Notes: generated by a model not told the origin, from the letters alone. A stretch of 37,133 bases of DNA from Planctomycetota bacterium (GCA_027621295.1 JAQCBR010000029.1:1-37133), one strand, 5' to 3'; shown: positions 8,057 to 17,505, counted from the first letter of the stretch. Made by a program: numbers and translations.

Positions 8057-8416
8057 CTAGCGGCCGTCGGGCTCGGAGCCCTGCGGGCTGCCCAGCAGCT
8101 GTTCGACCCGACGCCGCCGGGCGTCGATCAGCGCGTCGCCGAGCGCGGTCGCGAGCGACCCGATCTCGACCTCGATGCCAGCGAGGCGCGCCGCGATCCG
8201 GCCGTCGGCGTCGAGGCCGGCCGCCGCTGCAGCGCGGAGCTCCGCAGCCTGTCGCTCCAGCGCGAACACGCGGTCCGGTCCGGACGACGGCGCGGCCGAG
8301 GTCGCCGGTTGGGCCGCGTCGTCGTAGAGCACGTATTCGCGCCCGTAGACGTCCTGCAGCGCGCAGGACGACAGGAGAACGGCGAGACCGGACAGGAGCG
8401 GGATGGGATTCGGCAT
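8057..8416 (-). CDS. Small hypothetical lipoprotein with coiled-coil-like C-terminus
   Basis: This is a 119-residue protein. An N-terminal hydrophobic stretch ends in LLSSC, so Cys18 is a good lipobox cysteine and the protein is probably membrane-anchored. Residues about 48-110 are Ala/Glu/Arg-rich with heptad character, consistent with a coiled coil. No family is recognised. The ATG at 8416 is chosen because the signal sequence starts there; a longer in-frame extension has no support. It is divergent from the SLC13 permease (113 bases between starts). The 210 bases between it and the convergent GNAT-like gene hold only short hairpins, for example GTGAC/GTCAC at 7859-7872. Confidence 0.7.
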   Translation of the reverse strand: MPNPIPLLSGLAVLLSSCALQDVYGREYVLYDDAAQPATSAAPSSGPDRVFALERQAAELRAAAAAGLDADGRIAARLAGIEVEIGSLATALGDALIDARRRRVEQLLGSPQGSEPDGR

Positions 8417-8529
8417 GGCTGCTCGCGTTGCGGGACGCCGGATCGTGCCCGCACAACGCTCCGCGCGAAAGCCGCTGGCGCCCTTCTGCCGATGAGATCG
8501 CGAGAACCGCGGCACTCTCCCATCTCCCC

Positions 8530-10302
8530 ATGACCCAGGACCAGATCCTCGTCCTCGCCGTCCTCGGCGCGGCGATGGCGCTCTTCGTGCAGGGCCGCTG
8601 GCGCCACGATGTCGTGGCGTTCGGCGCGCTCCTGGCGGCGACGGTGCTGGGCCTCGTGCCTTCGAACGATGCGTTCGACGGTTTCGGTCACCCGGCCGTG
8701 TTCACGGTCGCGGCGATCCTGGTCGTGTCCCGCGCGCTCCAGGTGTCGGGCACGCTCGACGGGATCGCGGCACGGGTCGCTGCACTCGGGGACCGACCGG
8801 CACTCCAGGCGGCAGCCCTGACCGCACTCGCGACAGCGCTGTCGGCGTTCATGAACAACGTCGGCGCACTGGCCCTGGTGATGCCGATCGCGATGGCGAC
8901 CGCGCGGCAGAGCGGGCGGCCGGTCTCGCTCCTGCTGATGCCGATCGCGTTCGGCGCATGCCTGGGCGGCCTGACCACGCTGATCGGGACGCCACCGAAC
9001 CTGATCCTCTCCCAGTATCGCGAGGGCCTGACCGGCGAGCCGTTCGGCATGTTCGCGTTCACGCCGATCGGCCTGCCGCTGGCACTCGTCGGCCTGGGCT
9101 TCCTGGCCGTTTGCGCACCGAGGCTCCTCCCGACCGACCGGACGGGCTCCGACCCGTCTGCGCAGGTCTTCGACGTCGGCCGCTACGTGACCGAACTCGT
9201 CGTCGTGCACGACGCTCCGGTCATCGGCCGGACGCTGCGTGAGCTGCTCGGCGCCGACGCCGCCGAACTCGACGTGCTCGGAATCGTCCGCTCCGAGGTT
9301 CCTGTCCAGGACTCGATCGAGGACCTGCCGCTGCGGCCGGGCGACGTGCTCCGGATCCGCGCAGACTCGGAGGTGTTCACCGAGCTGGCGCATCGCAGCG
9401 GGCTCCGCATCGGCTCGCACGTCGACCGCACCGCCGGGGAAGGTGAATCCGTCGAGGCCATCGTCCCGCCGGGCTCCCGACTCGAAGGCCGCACGCCGGG
9501 AAGCCTGCGACTCCACGCCCGGTTCGGGGTCCACCTGATCGCCGTCGCGCGTCAGGGGCGACCGCCGCGCGAACGCCTCGCCGACGTCTCGCTGCGTCCG
9601 GGCGACGTCCTGCTCCTCAGCGGCGAGCGCGCCCGGATCGCCGAGGTCTGCCAGACGTACGGGACCCTGCCGCTCGCCGAGCGCAGCCTGGCGACGACGC
9701 TGCCGCGGCGGCGCGGCGCGGCGGCTTGGATCTTCGGGGCGGCGGTCGCGCTGACCGCGACGGGGCTGGTCCCGGTCCAGGTCGCGTTCGGCCTGGCACT
9801 CGTCGCGCTCGTCGCCACCCACAGCATCACGATCCGTCAGCTCTACGAGACGGTCGACTGGTCGGTCATCGTGCTGCTCGCTGCGATGATCCCGCTCGGC
9901 GAAGCGCTGCAGACGACCGGAGTCACCGACAGGCTGGCCGCGGGCATCGCCGGATGGACGGTCGGGACCGAGCCCGCGTTCGCGGTCGGCCTCATCCTCG
10001 TCGCGACGACCCTGCTGACGAACGTGATCAACAACGCCGCGACCGCCGTCGTGATGGCTCCGCTGGCAGCCAGCGTTGCAGCCCAACTCGGGTGCGGACC
10101 CGACGCGTTCCTGATGGCCGTCGCGGTCGGCGCGTCCTGCGCATTCGCGACGCCGATCGGCCACCAGAACAACGTGCTGGTGATGGGTCCCGGCGGCTAT
10201 CGATTCGGCGACTACGTCCGTCTCGGCGTGCCGCTGACCGTCGTCGTCCTCGCGACCGCGCTGCCGTCGCTGCTCTGGATCTGGCCGCCGGTCCGCGCCT
10301 AG
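8530..10302 (+). CDS. SLC13/DASS-type permease with two internal RCK_C (TrkA_C) domains
   Basis: This 590-residue inner-membrane transporter is of the citrate/sulfate/arsenite ion-transporter superfamily. There are two transporter halves. The first carries AFMNNVGALALVMPIA and TLIGTPPNLILS; the second carries NVINNAATAVVMAPLA and ATPIGHQNNVLVMG. These are the re-entrant-loop motifs that form the substrate site. Between them (about 205-390) lie two soluble RCK_C-like domains, each ending in a PGDVL motif (LPLRPGDVLRIR and VSLRPGDVLLLS). Proteins of this build are usually annotated as SLC13 family permeases; the substrate (sulfate, dicarboxylate or other anion) cannot be read from sequence. The ATG at 8530 begins the first membrane helix. 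The TAG stop overlaps the stop of the convergent gene in a shared CTAG. Confidence 0.88.
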   Translation: MTQDQILVLAVLGAAMALFVQGRWRHDVVAFGALLAATVLGLVPSNDAFDGFGHPAVFTVAAILVVSRALQVSGTLDGIAARVAALGDRPALQAAALTALATALSAFMNNVGALALVMPIAMATARQSGRPVSLLLMPIAFGACLGGLTTLIGTPPNLILSQYREGLTGEPFGMFAFTPIGLPLALVGLGFLAVCAPRLLPTDRTGSDPSAQVFDVGRYVTELVVVHDAPVIGRTLRELLGADAAELDVLGIVRSEVPVQDSIEDLPLRPGDVLRIRADSEVFTELAHRSGLRIGSHVDRTAGEGESVEAIVPPGSRLEGRTPGSLRLHARFGVHLIAVARQGRPPRERLADVSLRPGDVLLLSGERARIAEVCQTYGTLPLAERSLATTLPRRRGAAAWIFGAAVALTATGLVPVQVAFGLALVALVATHSITIRQLYETVDWSVIVLLAAMIPLGEALQTTGVTDRLAAGIAGWTVGTEPAFAVGLILVATTLLTNVINNAATAVVMAPLAASVAAQLGCGPDAFLMAVAVGASCAFATPIGHQNNVLVMGPGGYRFGDYVRLGVPLTVVVLATALPSLLWIWPPVRA

Positions 10303-10745
10303 CGACGCGGACCGGGCTCCCGGGAAGCGAAGCGCTCCCGCATACGGACGAACCTCGTCGCGGCAACGGCCTCGGGCCAGAGCCGGGCGAGCGCCTCGGT
10401 CGCCGCAACGTCGCCGCCAGAGCGCCCCCACGCGTCCTCGACGCGCTCCAGCTCGCCGACCACGCCGAGGATCGCCAACAGCTCGCTGCCGTCGAAGCGT
10501 GCGCGCAGCTCCGAGAACGCTCTCGCAGCGACGTGGAGCCCGGATTCGTCCCGATCGACGCCGAGCAGCTCACGCAGAGCGAGGACGTCGACGACGCGGA
10601 GGTCGTCCGCGGCCTGCGCCGCTATGCGCGCGGCGAGGTCTCGCTCGGCCTCGATGCGCAGGAACGGCGAACGGGCCCGCTGGAACGCGACAGCGGCGAG
10701 GACGAGCGCCCCGAGCAGGACGAGCAGCGGGATGCCGCGCGTCAC
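10299..10745 (-). CDS. Hypothetical membrane-anchored protein coupled to the HEAT-repeat gene
   Basis: This is a 148-residue protein starting at GTG 10745, which overlaps the TGA of the upstream HEAT-repeat gene as GTGA. The N-terminus is one membrane helix (about 4-20). The rest is charged and alanine-rich, predicted helical (about 25-145), and should lie outside the membrane. No family is recognised. The tight overlap implies co-translation and perhaps a shared complex with the large HEAT protein. The stop codon lies in a CTAG palindrome shared with the convergent permease gene. Confidence 0.65.
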   Translation of the reverse strand: MTRGIPLLVLLGALVLAAVAFQRARSPFLRIEAERDLAARIAAQAADDLRVVDVLALRELLGVDRDESGLHVAARAFSELRARFDGSELLAILGVVGELERVEDAWGRSGGDVAATEALARLWPEAVAATRFVRMRERFASREPGPRR

Positions 10746-13700
10746 CGGCCGCCCGAAGCCCGCGCGGCTTCGTAGAGGAACCGGTAGCGCTCGCAGTAGG
10801 CGAGGCGCTGCGCCTCGTCGGCGAGCGGAGGCAGCGTGCCCTGGTCCTCGCTCGTCGCGACCCGGAGGAGCCGCGCGGCGAGGCTCCGCAGCCAGGGCTG
10901 CTCGCACTCGACGATCAGACGGGTCAGCTCCGGGATACAGGCGACGCCGGCTTCGGGCACGAGCTCCGCGGGAGTCAGCCGGTGCGTGATGCCGTTCTCG
11001 TTCAGCGCGGCGATCAGCCAGTCACCCTGGCTCTTGCTCCGGTTGTCCGCGTACCAGGAGCTCAGGTGCTCGAGGCGGTCGTTGCGGTCGGTGACGTTCT
11101 GACCGGTGATGCCCGCGATCGCCGCCATGATCCGCAGCCGGCTGTCGTCCTCCTGCAGCATCAGGTAGAGCTCGGGGAACGCCGCAGGATGCTGGAAGTC
11201 GCCGAGCTGCAGCGCCGCCGCGCTGCGGACGCCTTCGTCGCGCGCGTCGAGCAGCGGGACCAGCACCGGCGATGCGATCCGATCACCGAGCCGGCGGAGC
11301 TCGCCCAACGCCAGGGAACCGAGGACGTCCTCACCCGCCAGCGAGAAGATCGTCGCCAGCTCGCGCGCCGCGGACGCGGTCCCCATCGCACCGAGCGCCT
11401 CGACGATGGTCCGACGATCCGCCGGGTCCGGGGACAGGCCCGCGTCGCGGAGGATCGGCAGCGCGCCGTCGCCGACGATCCGCGCGAGGGCGACCCAGGT
11501 CGTGCGGCGGAGCCCGGTATCGAGCGCGTCGTCCGCGAGCATGTCCTGGAGCGGTGCGCTCGCGTCGCGAGCCCGCATGCGTCCGAGCGCGTAGACCGCC
11601 GCGCGACGCAGTTCGAGCGGCTCGTCCGCGGACGACGCGCAGGCGACCAGACGTGGCGCGGCGCGCAGGTCGAGGAGACGGGACACTTCGTCGATCGCGG
11701 CCAGTCGCACCGCGACCGACTCGGACTCGAGTGCCGACAACACGCGGTCCGGGCCAGCCAGTCCGAACAGCCGTAGCAGCGAGCCGCTTCCGGTCCGTTC
11801 GTCACGCTCGGCGGCGACCGTCAGGATCCGCGGCCACGTGTCCTCGCCGGGCGCGAGCAGCGCGATCTCGAGGAGCCGGAACGTGGGGCCGTTCCAGTCC
11901 GGCATCGCCGCGGCCGCATCGACGAGGCGCGCACCGTCTTCCGGCGTCAGGAGTCCGTCGATCCCTTCGATCGCGAGCAGATCGGCGACGGCCTCAGCGG
12001 CACGATCCGCGGCGCCCGGGGACGCGAGCGTGCCCAGGATGCGATCCTTCAGCCGCGCGGCGCGGTCCGCAGTCTCCGGATGTTCGGCGAGCCAGGCGGA
12101 CTCCCGGAGCCAGAGCCCCACCGGGTCGGGCTCGGACAGGGGGTCGCGGTAGCGCTGCCAGGTCTCGGCGCTGGTGGTCCGACCGATCCGGGCAGCGAAC
12201 CGGTCGAGGATCGCCGGAATCGTGTCGGGATCGGAGCGGACGCGGAGCCCTCCGACCTCCAGTTCGAGCGAGCGCAGGTCGGGAGCACTACGACCCGGCT
12301 CGTGGCCGCGCATGAAGCCGAGCCTCTCCAGGTCGGCGACGATCGACGCGAGCTCCTCCGGGCCGACGACGTAGCACTCGACGGCGGCGGGCGCCCCCGT
12401 CTCGGGACCGCGCAGCACGAGTTCGCGACCGGGCGTCCGCCATGTCAGCGTCGCCCTCGGCGCCTCGACCACGGTGCACGCGACGCGGCTCCGTGCGCCG
12501 ACGAACGTCGCCTCGTCGGCCTGGACGCCTTCCCACCACGCACGCCAGGCGGAGCCGTCGACGCCCAGATCCTGGCCGGTCAGCAGCGCGAGCCGCGGAC
12601 GGGCGACCGCGCTCAGCATCGCGAGGTGCGGGACGAACTCGGTCGGCGCGATCACGCCGACGAGCTGTTCGACGACGGCCGCGTCGGCGTGGACCTTGCC
12701 GGTCGCGTCGTCCGAACGCCATGCGAGCCCCGCGAGCGCCGCGCTGACCGCACCCTGCTGGAACGCGTCGGGCACGTCCAGCTCGGCGCGCATCGAATCG
12801 ACCATGTCCTCGGTCACGAGCTCGGTGCCCGGGTTCCGCTCCTCGAGCGTCGCGAGCACCAGGGCCGCGTAGCCGAAGTCCCGGCCGAGCGCCGGCTGCC
12901 GGAGGATCGCCTGCAGGTCTGCGACGTGGTCCGGACCGAGCGCGACGAACGCATCGACAGCAGCCTCGGCGCAGCGCGGCTCCTCGCCGAGCGCTTCGAC
13001 GAGGCGCGCGAGGATCTCGGGGCGCGGCGGCAGCTCACCGAGTAGCCGGAGTGCCTTCAGCTGGATGTCGACGTCACGCCCGCGGCTCAGGTCGAGGATC
13101 TGGTCCGCGTGTTCCGGACGGAGACGCCCGCTCAGCGCGACCGCCGCATGGTGCCGGACCGCGGAGCGGTTCGCCTCGAGGCAGGCGAGCAGCCGGTCGG
13201 CCGCTTCCTCCCGGGCCAGCACTGCCATCGTCTCCAGCACGATCTCGGTCGCCGAGCGCAGCGGGCGCGTGAGCAGCTGGAACTCCAGCTCCCCCGCGTG
13301 CTCGGGGCCGCCGTAGAACTGCAGCGCGAGCATCAGCGCGTGGACCATGTCCGGGTCCTCGGTCCGCATCAGGCGGAGACAGCGAGCCGCCACGTCCGAG
13401 TAGTCCTGGCCGAGTCGCTGGAGGATCGCCTGCTGCCGGCTCTCCGATCCGGACCGGGAGCGCTGCAGCGGACGGAGGTCCCGGAGGAAGCGGACGTCGT
13501 CCTCGGCCGCCCGCTGCGGGTCCTGCGGCGCGGCCTGTATCGCCGGCGCGGCGTTCGCGGGCTCGGCACTGCCGCCACGCCCCCCGACTCGACCGCGCAC
13601 AGGAATCTGCAGCGCGTCCGTGCGGTCCTTGCCGTGGTAGACCTCGGAGCGGGGCGTGGAGCGCGTCCAATCGGCGCGGACGCCGGACCTGGACGAGCCC

Positions 13701-13765
13701 GACACCCTCGGGTCCTGGGGAACGAGAACGGCGAGGACGGCTGCGGCGACGGCGAGGGTCTGCAT
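10742..13765 (-). CDS. Large exported HEAT-repeat protein
   Basis: This is a protein of about 1007 residues. The N-terminus is a short hydrophobic stretch (MQTLAVAAAVLAVLVPQ) consistent with a weak export signal or anchor, followed by a low-complexity Arg/Ser/Gly region to about residue 75. Two blocks of helical HEAT/armadillo-like repeats follow. The first (about 90-340) has units such as SAVRHHAAVALSGRL and VDIQLKALRLLGELP. The second (about 690-940) has SVAVRLAAIDEVSRLL, PLELRRAAVYALGRM and EGVRSAAALQLGDF. The region between them (about 380-520) looks like a separate domain. Function is unknown; a scaffold role is inferred. I chose ATG 13765; GTG at 13780 adds five residues. It forms a coupled pair with the 148-residue gene. 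Confidence 0.78.
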   Translation of the reverse strand: MQTLAVAAAVLAVLVPQDPRVSGSSRSGVRADWTRSTPRSEVYHGKDRTDALQIPVRGRVGGRGGSAEPANAAPAIQAAPQDPQRAAEDDVRFLRDLRPLQRSRSGSESRQQAILQRLGQDYSDVAARCLRLMRTEDPDMVHALMLALQFYGGPEHAGELEFQLLTRPLRSATEIVLETMAVLAREEAADRLLACLEANRSAVRHHAAVALSGRLRPEHADQILDLSRGRDVDIQLKALRLLGELPPRPEILARLVEALGEEPRCAEAAVDAFVALGPDHVADLQAILRQPALGRDFGYAALVLATLEERNPGTELVTEDMVDSMRAELDVPDAFQQGAVSAALAGLAWRSDDATGKVHADAAVVEQLVGVIAPTEFVPHLAMLSAVARPRLALLTGQDLGVDGSAWRAWWEGVQADEATFVGARSRVACTVVEAPRATLTWRTPGRELVLRGPETGAPAAVECYVVGPEELASIVADLERLGFMRGHEPGRSAPDLRSLELEVGGLRVRSDPDTIPAILDRFAARIGRTTSAETWQRYRDPLSEPDPVGLWLRESAWLAEHPETADRAARLKDRILGTLASPGAADRAAEAVADLLAIEGIDGLLTPEDGARLVDAAAAMPDWNGPTFRLLEIALLAPGEDTWPRILTVAAERDERTGSGSLLRLFGLAGPDRVLSALESESVAVRLAAIDEVSRLLDLRAAPRLVACASSADEPLELRRAAVYALGRMRARDASAPLQDMLADDALDTGLRRTTWVALARIVGDGALPILRDAGLSPDPADRRTIVEALGAMGTASAARELATIFSLAGEDVLGSLALGELRRLGDRIASPVLVPLLDARDEGVRSAAALQLGDFQHPAAFPELYLMLQEDDSRLRIMAAIAGITGQNVTDRNDRLEHLSSWYADNRSKSQGDWLIAALNENGITHRLTPAELVPEAGVACIPELTRLIVECEQPWLRSLAARLLRVATSEDQGTLPPLADEAQRLAYCERYRFLYEAARASGGR

Positions 13766-13883
13766 GACGGGGTGGGCCACCGACCGACCCGGCCAGGGGC
13801 TCGGGCAGGTTCAGGCGGGCGGGCGCTCGTGTCGGATCGGGTCCGTGCGGGGGGCGGCGCGCGATCGACGACGCCGCGGACCC

Positions 13884-13911
13884 TTTCCGTCGGTCGGCCC
13901 GGGACTATAGC
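13884..13911 (+). promoter_or_regulatory. Weak candidate promoter for the EamA gene
   Basis: A TTTCCG (13884-13889) and TATAGC (13906-13911) lie 16 bases apart, about 50 bases before the GTG start. TATAGC is one of few A/T-rich hexamers in the 195-base divergent region. Nothing else supports it. Confidence 0.3.
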
Positions 13912-13960
13912 GTTCCCCGCCCTCTCCCGGACGCTTCGAACCGGGGCTCCTCGCCCGACC

Positions 13961-14863
13961 GTGCCCTCCCCTCCCCGCCTCCTGGTCCACGCCGCGCTGA
14001 TCGGCGTGTCGGTCCTGTTCGGCATCAACTTCGTCGGGATGAAGATCGTCCTCGGCGAGGTGCCCGCGAGCGCATGGGCGCTGGTGCGGATCGCCGCGGC
14101 CACGGCGTTCCTCGCCCCGCTCGCATGGTTCCTCCGCCCGGCCGGAAGCCGCCCCTCGCGACGCATCCTCCTGGCGCTCGTCCCGGCCGCGATCCTCGGC
14201 GTCGGCGGCAACCAGCTGCTGTTCGCACTCGGGCTGCACCGGACGACTCCGGCCCACGCGTCGGTGATCACCGCGTGCGTCCCGATCCTGACGCTGGTCG
14301 CTGCGGTCGTCGCGAGGCAGGAGCAGCTCCGGTGGCACAAGGTCGCGAGCCTCGTCCTCGCGCTGACCGGCGTGCTGATCCTGCTCGAAGTCGACCTCGG
14401 CATCCCTGACGACGGCGGCACGTGGACCGGCGACCTGCTGGTGCTGACCAACGCCACCACCTACGCGATCTACCTGGTGGTGATGCGCCGGCTCGGCCGC
14501 CACATCGACGCGCCGACCGCGACCGCACTCTGCTTCGGCTACTCGGTGCTCTTCGTGCTGCCGTTCGCGGCTCCGGCCTTCGACGCGTCGACGGCGGAAG
14601 CCCTGGTCGCGCCCGGCGTGTTCGGCTGGGTCGCGTTCGCGATCCTCGGCTCGACGGTCACCACCTACCTGTTGAACAACTGGGCGCTGCGCCACGCCGA
14701 CAGCTCGCTCGTCGCGCTCTACATCTACACGCAGCCGATCGTCGCCACCGCGCTGTCGACGGCCATGGGGCACGACCTGCCCGGGACGAGATTCTTCCTC
14801 GCGGCGGCGCTCGTCTTCGCCGGACTCTGCGTGAGCACGGTCCGACGCCGGGCGCGGGGCTGA
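13961..14863 (+). CDS. EamA/DMT-family transporter
   Basis: This 300-residue integral membrane protein has ten predicted helices arranged as two EamA (DUF6) repeats, about 8-140 and 155-295. Typical signatures are FGINFVGMKIVLGEVPASAWALVR in outline near the N-terminus, TTPAHASVITACVPILTLVAAV in helices 3-4, and DSSLVALYIYTQPIVATALS with a short polar C-terminus after the last helix. Drug/metabolite transporters of this group export metabolites or amino acids; the substrate cannot be inferred. The start is a GTG at 13961, chosen because helix 1 follows closely; upstream in-frame sequence is low-complexity and has no support. It is divergent from the HEAT gene and convergent with nnrE at a 15-base distance. 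Confidence 0.88.
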   Translation: MPSPPRLLVHAALIGVSVLFGINFVGMKIVLGEVPASAWALVRIAAATAFLAPLAWFLRPAGSRPSRRILLALVPAAILGVGGNQLLFALGLHRTTPAHASVITACVPILTLVAAVVARQEQLRWHKVASLVLALTGVLILLEVDLGIPDDGGTWTGDLLVLTNATTYAIYLVVMRRLGRHIDAPTATALCFGYSVLFVLPFAAPAFDASTAEALVAPGVFGWVAFAILGSTVTTYLLNNWALRHADSSLVALYIYTQPIVATALSTAMGHDLPGTRFFLAAALVFAGLCVSTVRRRARG

Positions 14864-14878
14864 ACGGACCGCACCCGG

Positions 14879-15502
14879 CTACGGGGCTTCGGGCAGGCCG
14901 AGCGGCACGACCTCGATCCGGCCGACGAACGGCGCCGCCGAGGGGGCGAGGAGCCCGACCTTCGGCGCCTCGAAGGTCGCGGTCACGTCCGCGCGCACGC
15001 AGGACGCACCGCGCGGCACGCCGCGATCCCCGTCGAGTCCGCTCGGCACGTCGACCGCGAGCTTCGGGCCCGTGGCGTCGTTCATCGCGGCGATCCAAGT
15101 GGCCGCACGACCCTCGATCGGGCGCCCGAGGCCGGTACCGAACAGCGCGTCGATCCAGACCGTGCCGGGCGCGGCGGCAGGTACACGGTCCGGGTCCGCG
15201 ACCACCGTGTGCCCGGCGTTCCGGAGGATGCGGAGCTGCAGCGCAGCGTCCGGGCTGCGCTCCGGATCGGGCTCGGCGAGCAGGAAGACCCGGCATCGGC
15301 GGCCGAGGTGGCGCGCGGCCGCGAGACCGTCACCACCGTTGTTGCCTCCGCCGCAGAGCACGACGAACGAATCTCCGAGCGCGCGAGCCGCACGCGCCAC
15401 GCCCGCGGCCGCGTTCTCCATCAGCAGCGCCGAAGGCATGCCGAGCCTCTCGACCGCGTCGACATCGAGCGCTCTCGCCTCCGCAACGGTCAGGGACCGC
15501 AC
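14879..15502 (-). CDS. nnrE: NAD(P)H-hydrate epimerase (YjeF N-terminal domain)
   Basis: This 207-residue enzyme interconverts R- and S-NAD(P)HX, the damaged hydrated cofactors, in the cytoplasm. Motifs of the YjeF_N fold are seen: AEARALD near the start, the phosphate-binding loop GGGNNGGDGLAAARHL (about 55-70), DALFGTGL and the catalytic region DVPSGLDGDRG. The C-terminal dehydratase (NnrD) half found in many bacterial fusions is absent, so this is a stand-alone epimerase; no dehydratase gene is in the window. The GTG at 15502 lies inside the end of recG (13-base overlap), implying coupling. Any longer upstream reading would lie wholly inside recG. Confidence 0.9.
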   Translation of the reverse strand: MRSLTVAEARALDVDAVERLGMPSALLMENAAAGVARAARALGDSFVVLCGGGNNGGDGLAAARHLGRRCRVFLLAEPDPERSPDAALQLRILRNAGHTVVADPDRVPAAAPGTVWIDALFGTGLGRPIEGRAATWIAAMNDATGPKLAVDVPSGLDGDRGVPRGASCVRADVTATFEAPKVGLLAPSAAPFVGRIEVVPLGLPEAP

Positions 15503-17505
15503 GGCAGCACCTCCTCCGCGCGGACCGCGTCGCGCGCGGCACGCAGGATCTCGTAGTCGTCGAGCGGATCGAGCGCGCGGAAGTCGATGGCCCCGGTCTG
15601 CTGCGCGCCGAGCAGCTCCCCGGCTCCGCGCAGCCGGAGGTCTTCCTCGGCGAGGTCGAAGCCGTCCCGCGTGCGACACAGCGCGACCACGCGATCGGAG
15701 CGTTCGCCGATCAGCACGCAGGCACCGCGCTTCCGCCCGCGGCCCACGCGACCGCGCAGCTGGTGCAGCTGGGCGAGCCCGAAGCGGTCCGCACCGACGA
15801 CGACCATCAGCGTGGCCGTCGGCACGTCGACGCCGACCTCGAGAACCGTCGTGCCGACCAGCACGTCGAACGCACCGTCTCGGAACGCAGCCGTGCGCGC
15901 ACGGCGCTCGGCGACGGGAAGGCGGCCGTGGACGAGGCCACAGCGAAAACGCCCGCCCAGGTCCTGGGCGAGGCGCACGGCACCGCCCTTCTCACCGTCC
16001 TCCCCGATCTTCGGACAGACCACGTAGACACGGCCCCCGCGACGGGCGTGTCGCGCGATCGCGCGCAGCACGCGCGGCCACGCTTCGCGATCGACGTGGA
16101 TCGCTGGCGCGGGCAGACGGCCTGACGGCCGGTCGCGGAGGATCTCGAGGTCGAGGTCGCCGAAGCGCGCGAGGGCCTGCGTCCGCGGGATCGGCGTCGC
16201 GGTCATGACCAACACGTGGGGCGACCGCCCCTTCGCGACGAGGCGCGTCCGCTGCTCGACCCCGAAGCGGTGCTGTTCGTCGACGATCACCAGCCCGAGC
16301 CGGGCGAACGACGTCCCCTCCGAGAACAGCGCGTGCGTGCCGACGACGAGGTCGAGCTCACCGCGCGCCAGGGCTGCATCGACCGCCCGCCTCTCCGCCG
16401 CCGGGAGGCTCCCACTCAGATAGGCGGTGCGCACGCCCGCGGGCTCGAGGAGTTCCGACAGCACCTGGAGCAGCTGCTCGGCGAGGACCTCGGTCGGTGC
16501 GAGGAACGCCGTCTGCCAGCCGGCGACGGAGGCGGCGAGGATCGCATCCAGGGCGACCGCGGTCTTGCCGGTGCCCACGTCCCCCTGCAGCAGGACGCCC
16601 ATCGGCGACGGACCGGCGAGGCGCTGCCGGATCGAGCGGACCGCCCGCTCCTGGTCGCCCGTCCACGGAAACGGCAGGACGGTGCGAACGCGTGGGTCGT
16701 GGTCCTCTCCGACGGGGAACCGCGGCCCCTCGACCGACATGCGACGGCGACGCGCGGCCTCGACGCGGCGGAACAGGCGGAGCGCCTCCCGCAGCGCGAA
16801 GCCGCGCCGCGCACGCTCGTGCTCTTCCACCGTGCGCGGCTGGTGCATCGCGCGGAGCGCCTGACCGAGCGGCACGGTCTCGGCCCGGAGCGCGGCTGGG
16901 ACCTCGTCCCAGAACTCCTCGCTCGGCGCCGCGCGCGCAAGCGCCTTGTCGATCCAGGTCCGTAGCCGCGGCTCCGAGATCCCGTCGACGGACGGATAGC
17001 GGACCACGCAGGCGCCTTGCGCGTCCATCCGTGGGTTGACGATCACCGGCTCGGTCAGCGCGAAGCCCTTCTTCGTCGCCTGGAGCCGACCCTCCAGCTG
17101 TCGTTCCATGCCCGGCTGGAACGACTTCCGGAGCCAGGGCTGGTTGAAGAACGGCACCGCGAAGCGCTCCCCGTCGGGACTCGCGAACGTGACGGTGACC
17201 AGGCTCTTCCTGCCGGGCAGGAACGCGCGCGTCACGCGCTCCACGCGCCCGCGCACCCGGACGTAGCAGCCGACGTGTGCGTCGTCCGGCCCCGCGATCT
17301 CCGCGATCTCCCGATGACGCCGTGGGAAGTAGAGCAGGAGGTCGCCGAGTGTCCGGATGCCGGCCGCGGCCAGCCGCTCCGCAGCAGCCGGCCCGACGCC
17401 GTGGAGCATGGTCACGGAAGCGTCGAGGGCCAGACGATCCAGGGTGCCGGTCTGCACCCGCACCGCGTCGTCCGAACCGTCCGTGCCCGCCACCATCGAC
17501 TCCAT
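15490..17505 (-). CDS. recG: ATP-dependent DNA helicase RecG
   Basis: RecG is a superfamily 2 helicase that regresses stalled forks and branch-migrates Holliday junctions. The protein is 671 residues from ATG 17505, close to family length; a TTG at 17532 or ATG at 17496 are alternative starts. In order: a helix-hairpin-like segment LHGVGPAAAERLAAAGI, an OB-fold wedge domain (about 50-150), then the helicase core with motif I GDVGTGKT, the APTEVLAEQ motif Ia, DEQHRFGVEQR (motif II, DEQH), TATPIPRT (motif III), and the C-terminal TTVLEVGVDVP and QLHQLRGRVGRG motifs. The TRG region near the end (LRLRGAGELLGAQQTG) is also clear. It overlaps nnrE. Confidence 0.96.
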   Translation of the reverse strand: MESMVAGTDGSDDAVRVQTGTLDRLALDASVTMLHGVGPAAAERLAAAGIRTLGDLLLYFPRRHREIAEIAGPDDAHVGCYVRVRGRVERVTRAFLPGRKSLVTVTFASPDGERFAVPFFNQPWLRKSFQPGMERQLEGRLQATKKGFALTEPVIVNPRMDAQGACVVRYPSVDGISEPRLRTWIDKALARAAPSEEFWDEVPAALRAETVPLGQALRAMHQPRTVEEHERARRGFALREALRLFRRVEAARRRRMSVEGPRFPVGEDHDPRVRTVLPFPWTGDQERAVRSIRQRLAGPSPMGVLLQGDVGTGKTAVALDAILAASVAGWQTAFLAPTEVLAEQLLQVLSELLEPAGVRTAYLSGSLPAAERRAVDAALARGELDLVVGTHALFSEGTSFARLGLVIVDEQHRFGVEQRTRLVAKGRSPHVLVMTATPIPRTQALARFGDLDLEILRDRPSGRLPAPAIHVDREAWPRVLRAIARHARRGGRVYVVCPKIGEDGEKGGAVRLAQDLGGRFRCGLVHGRLPVAERRARTAAFRDGAFDVLVGTTVLEVGVDVPTATLMVVVGADRFGLAQLHQLRGRVGRGRKRGACVLIGERSDRVVALCRTRDGFDLAEEDLRLRGAGELLGAQQTGAIDFRALDPLDDYEILRAARDAVRAEEVLPCGP

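Noticed and set aside
8128-10431. A 767-codon open frame on the minus strand opposite the SLC13 permease
   Set aside because: It has low-complexity, Arg/Asp/Gln-rich composition and overlaps both a real lipoprotein gene and the permease; it is an antisense shadow.
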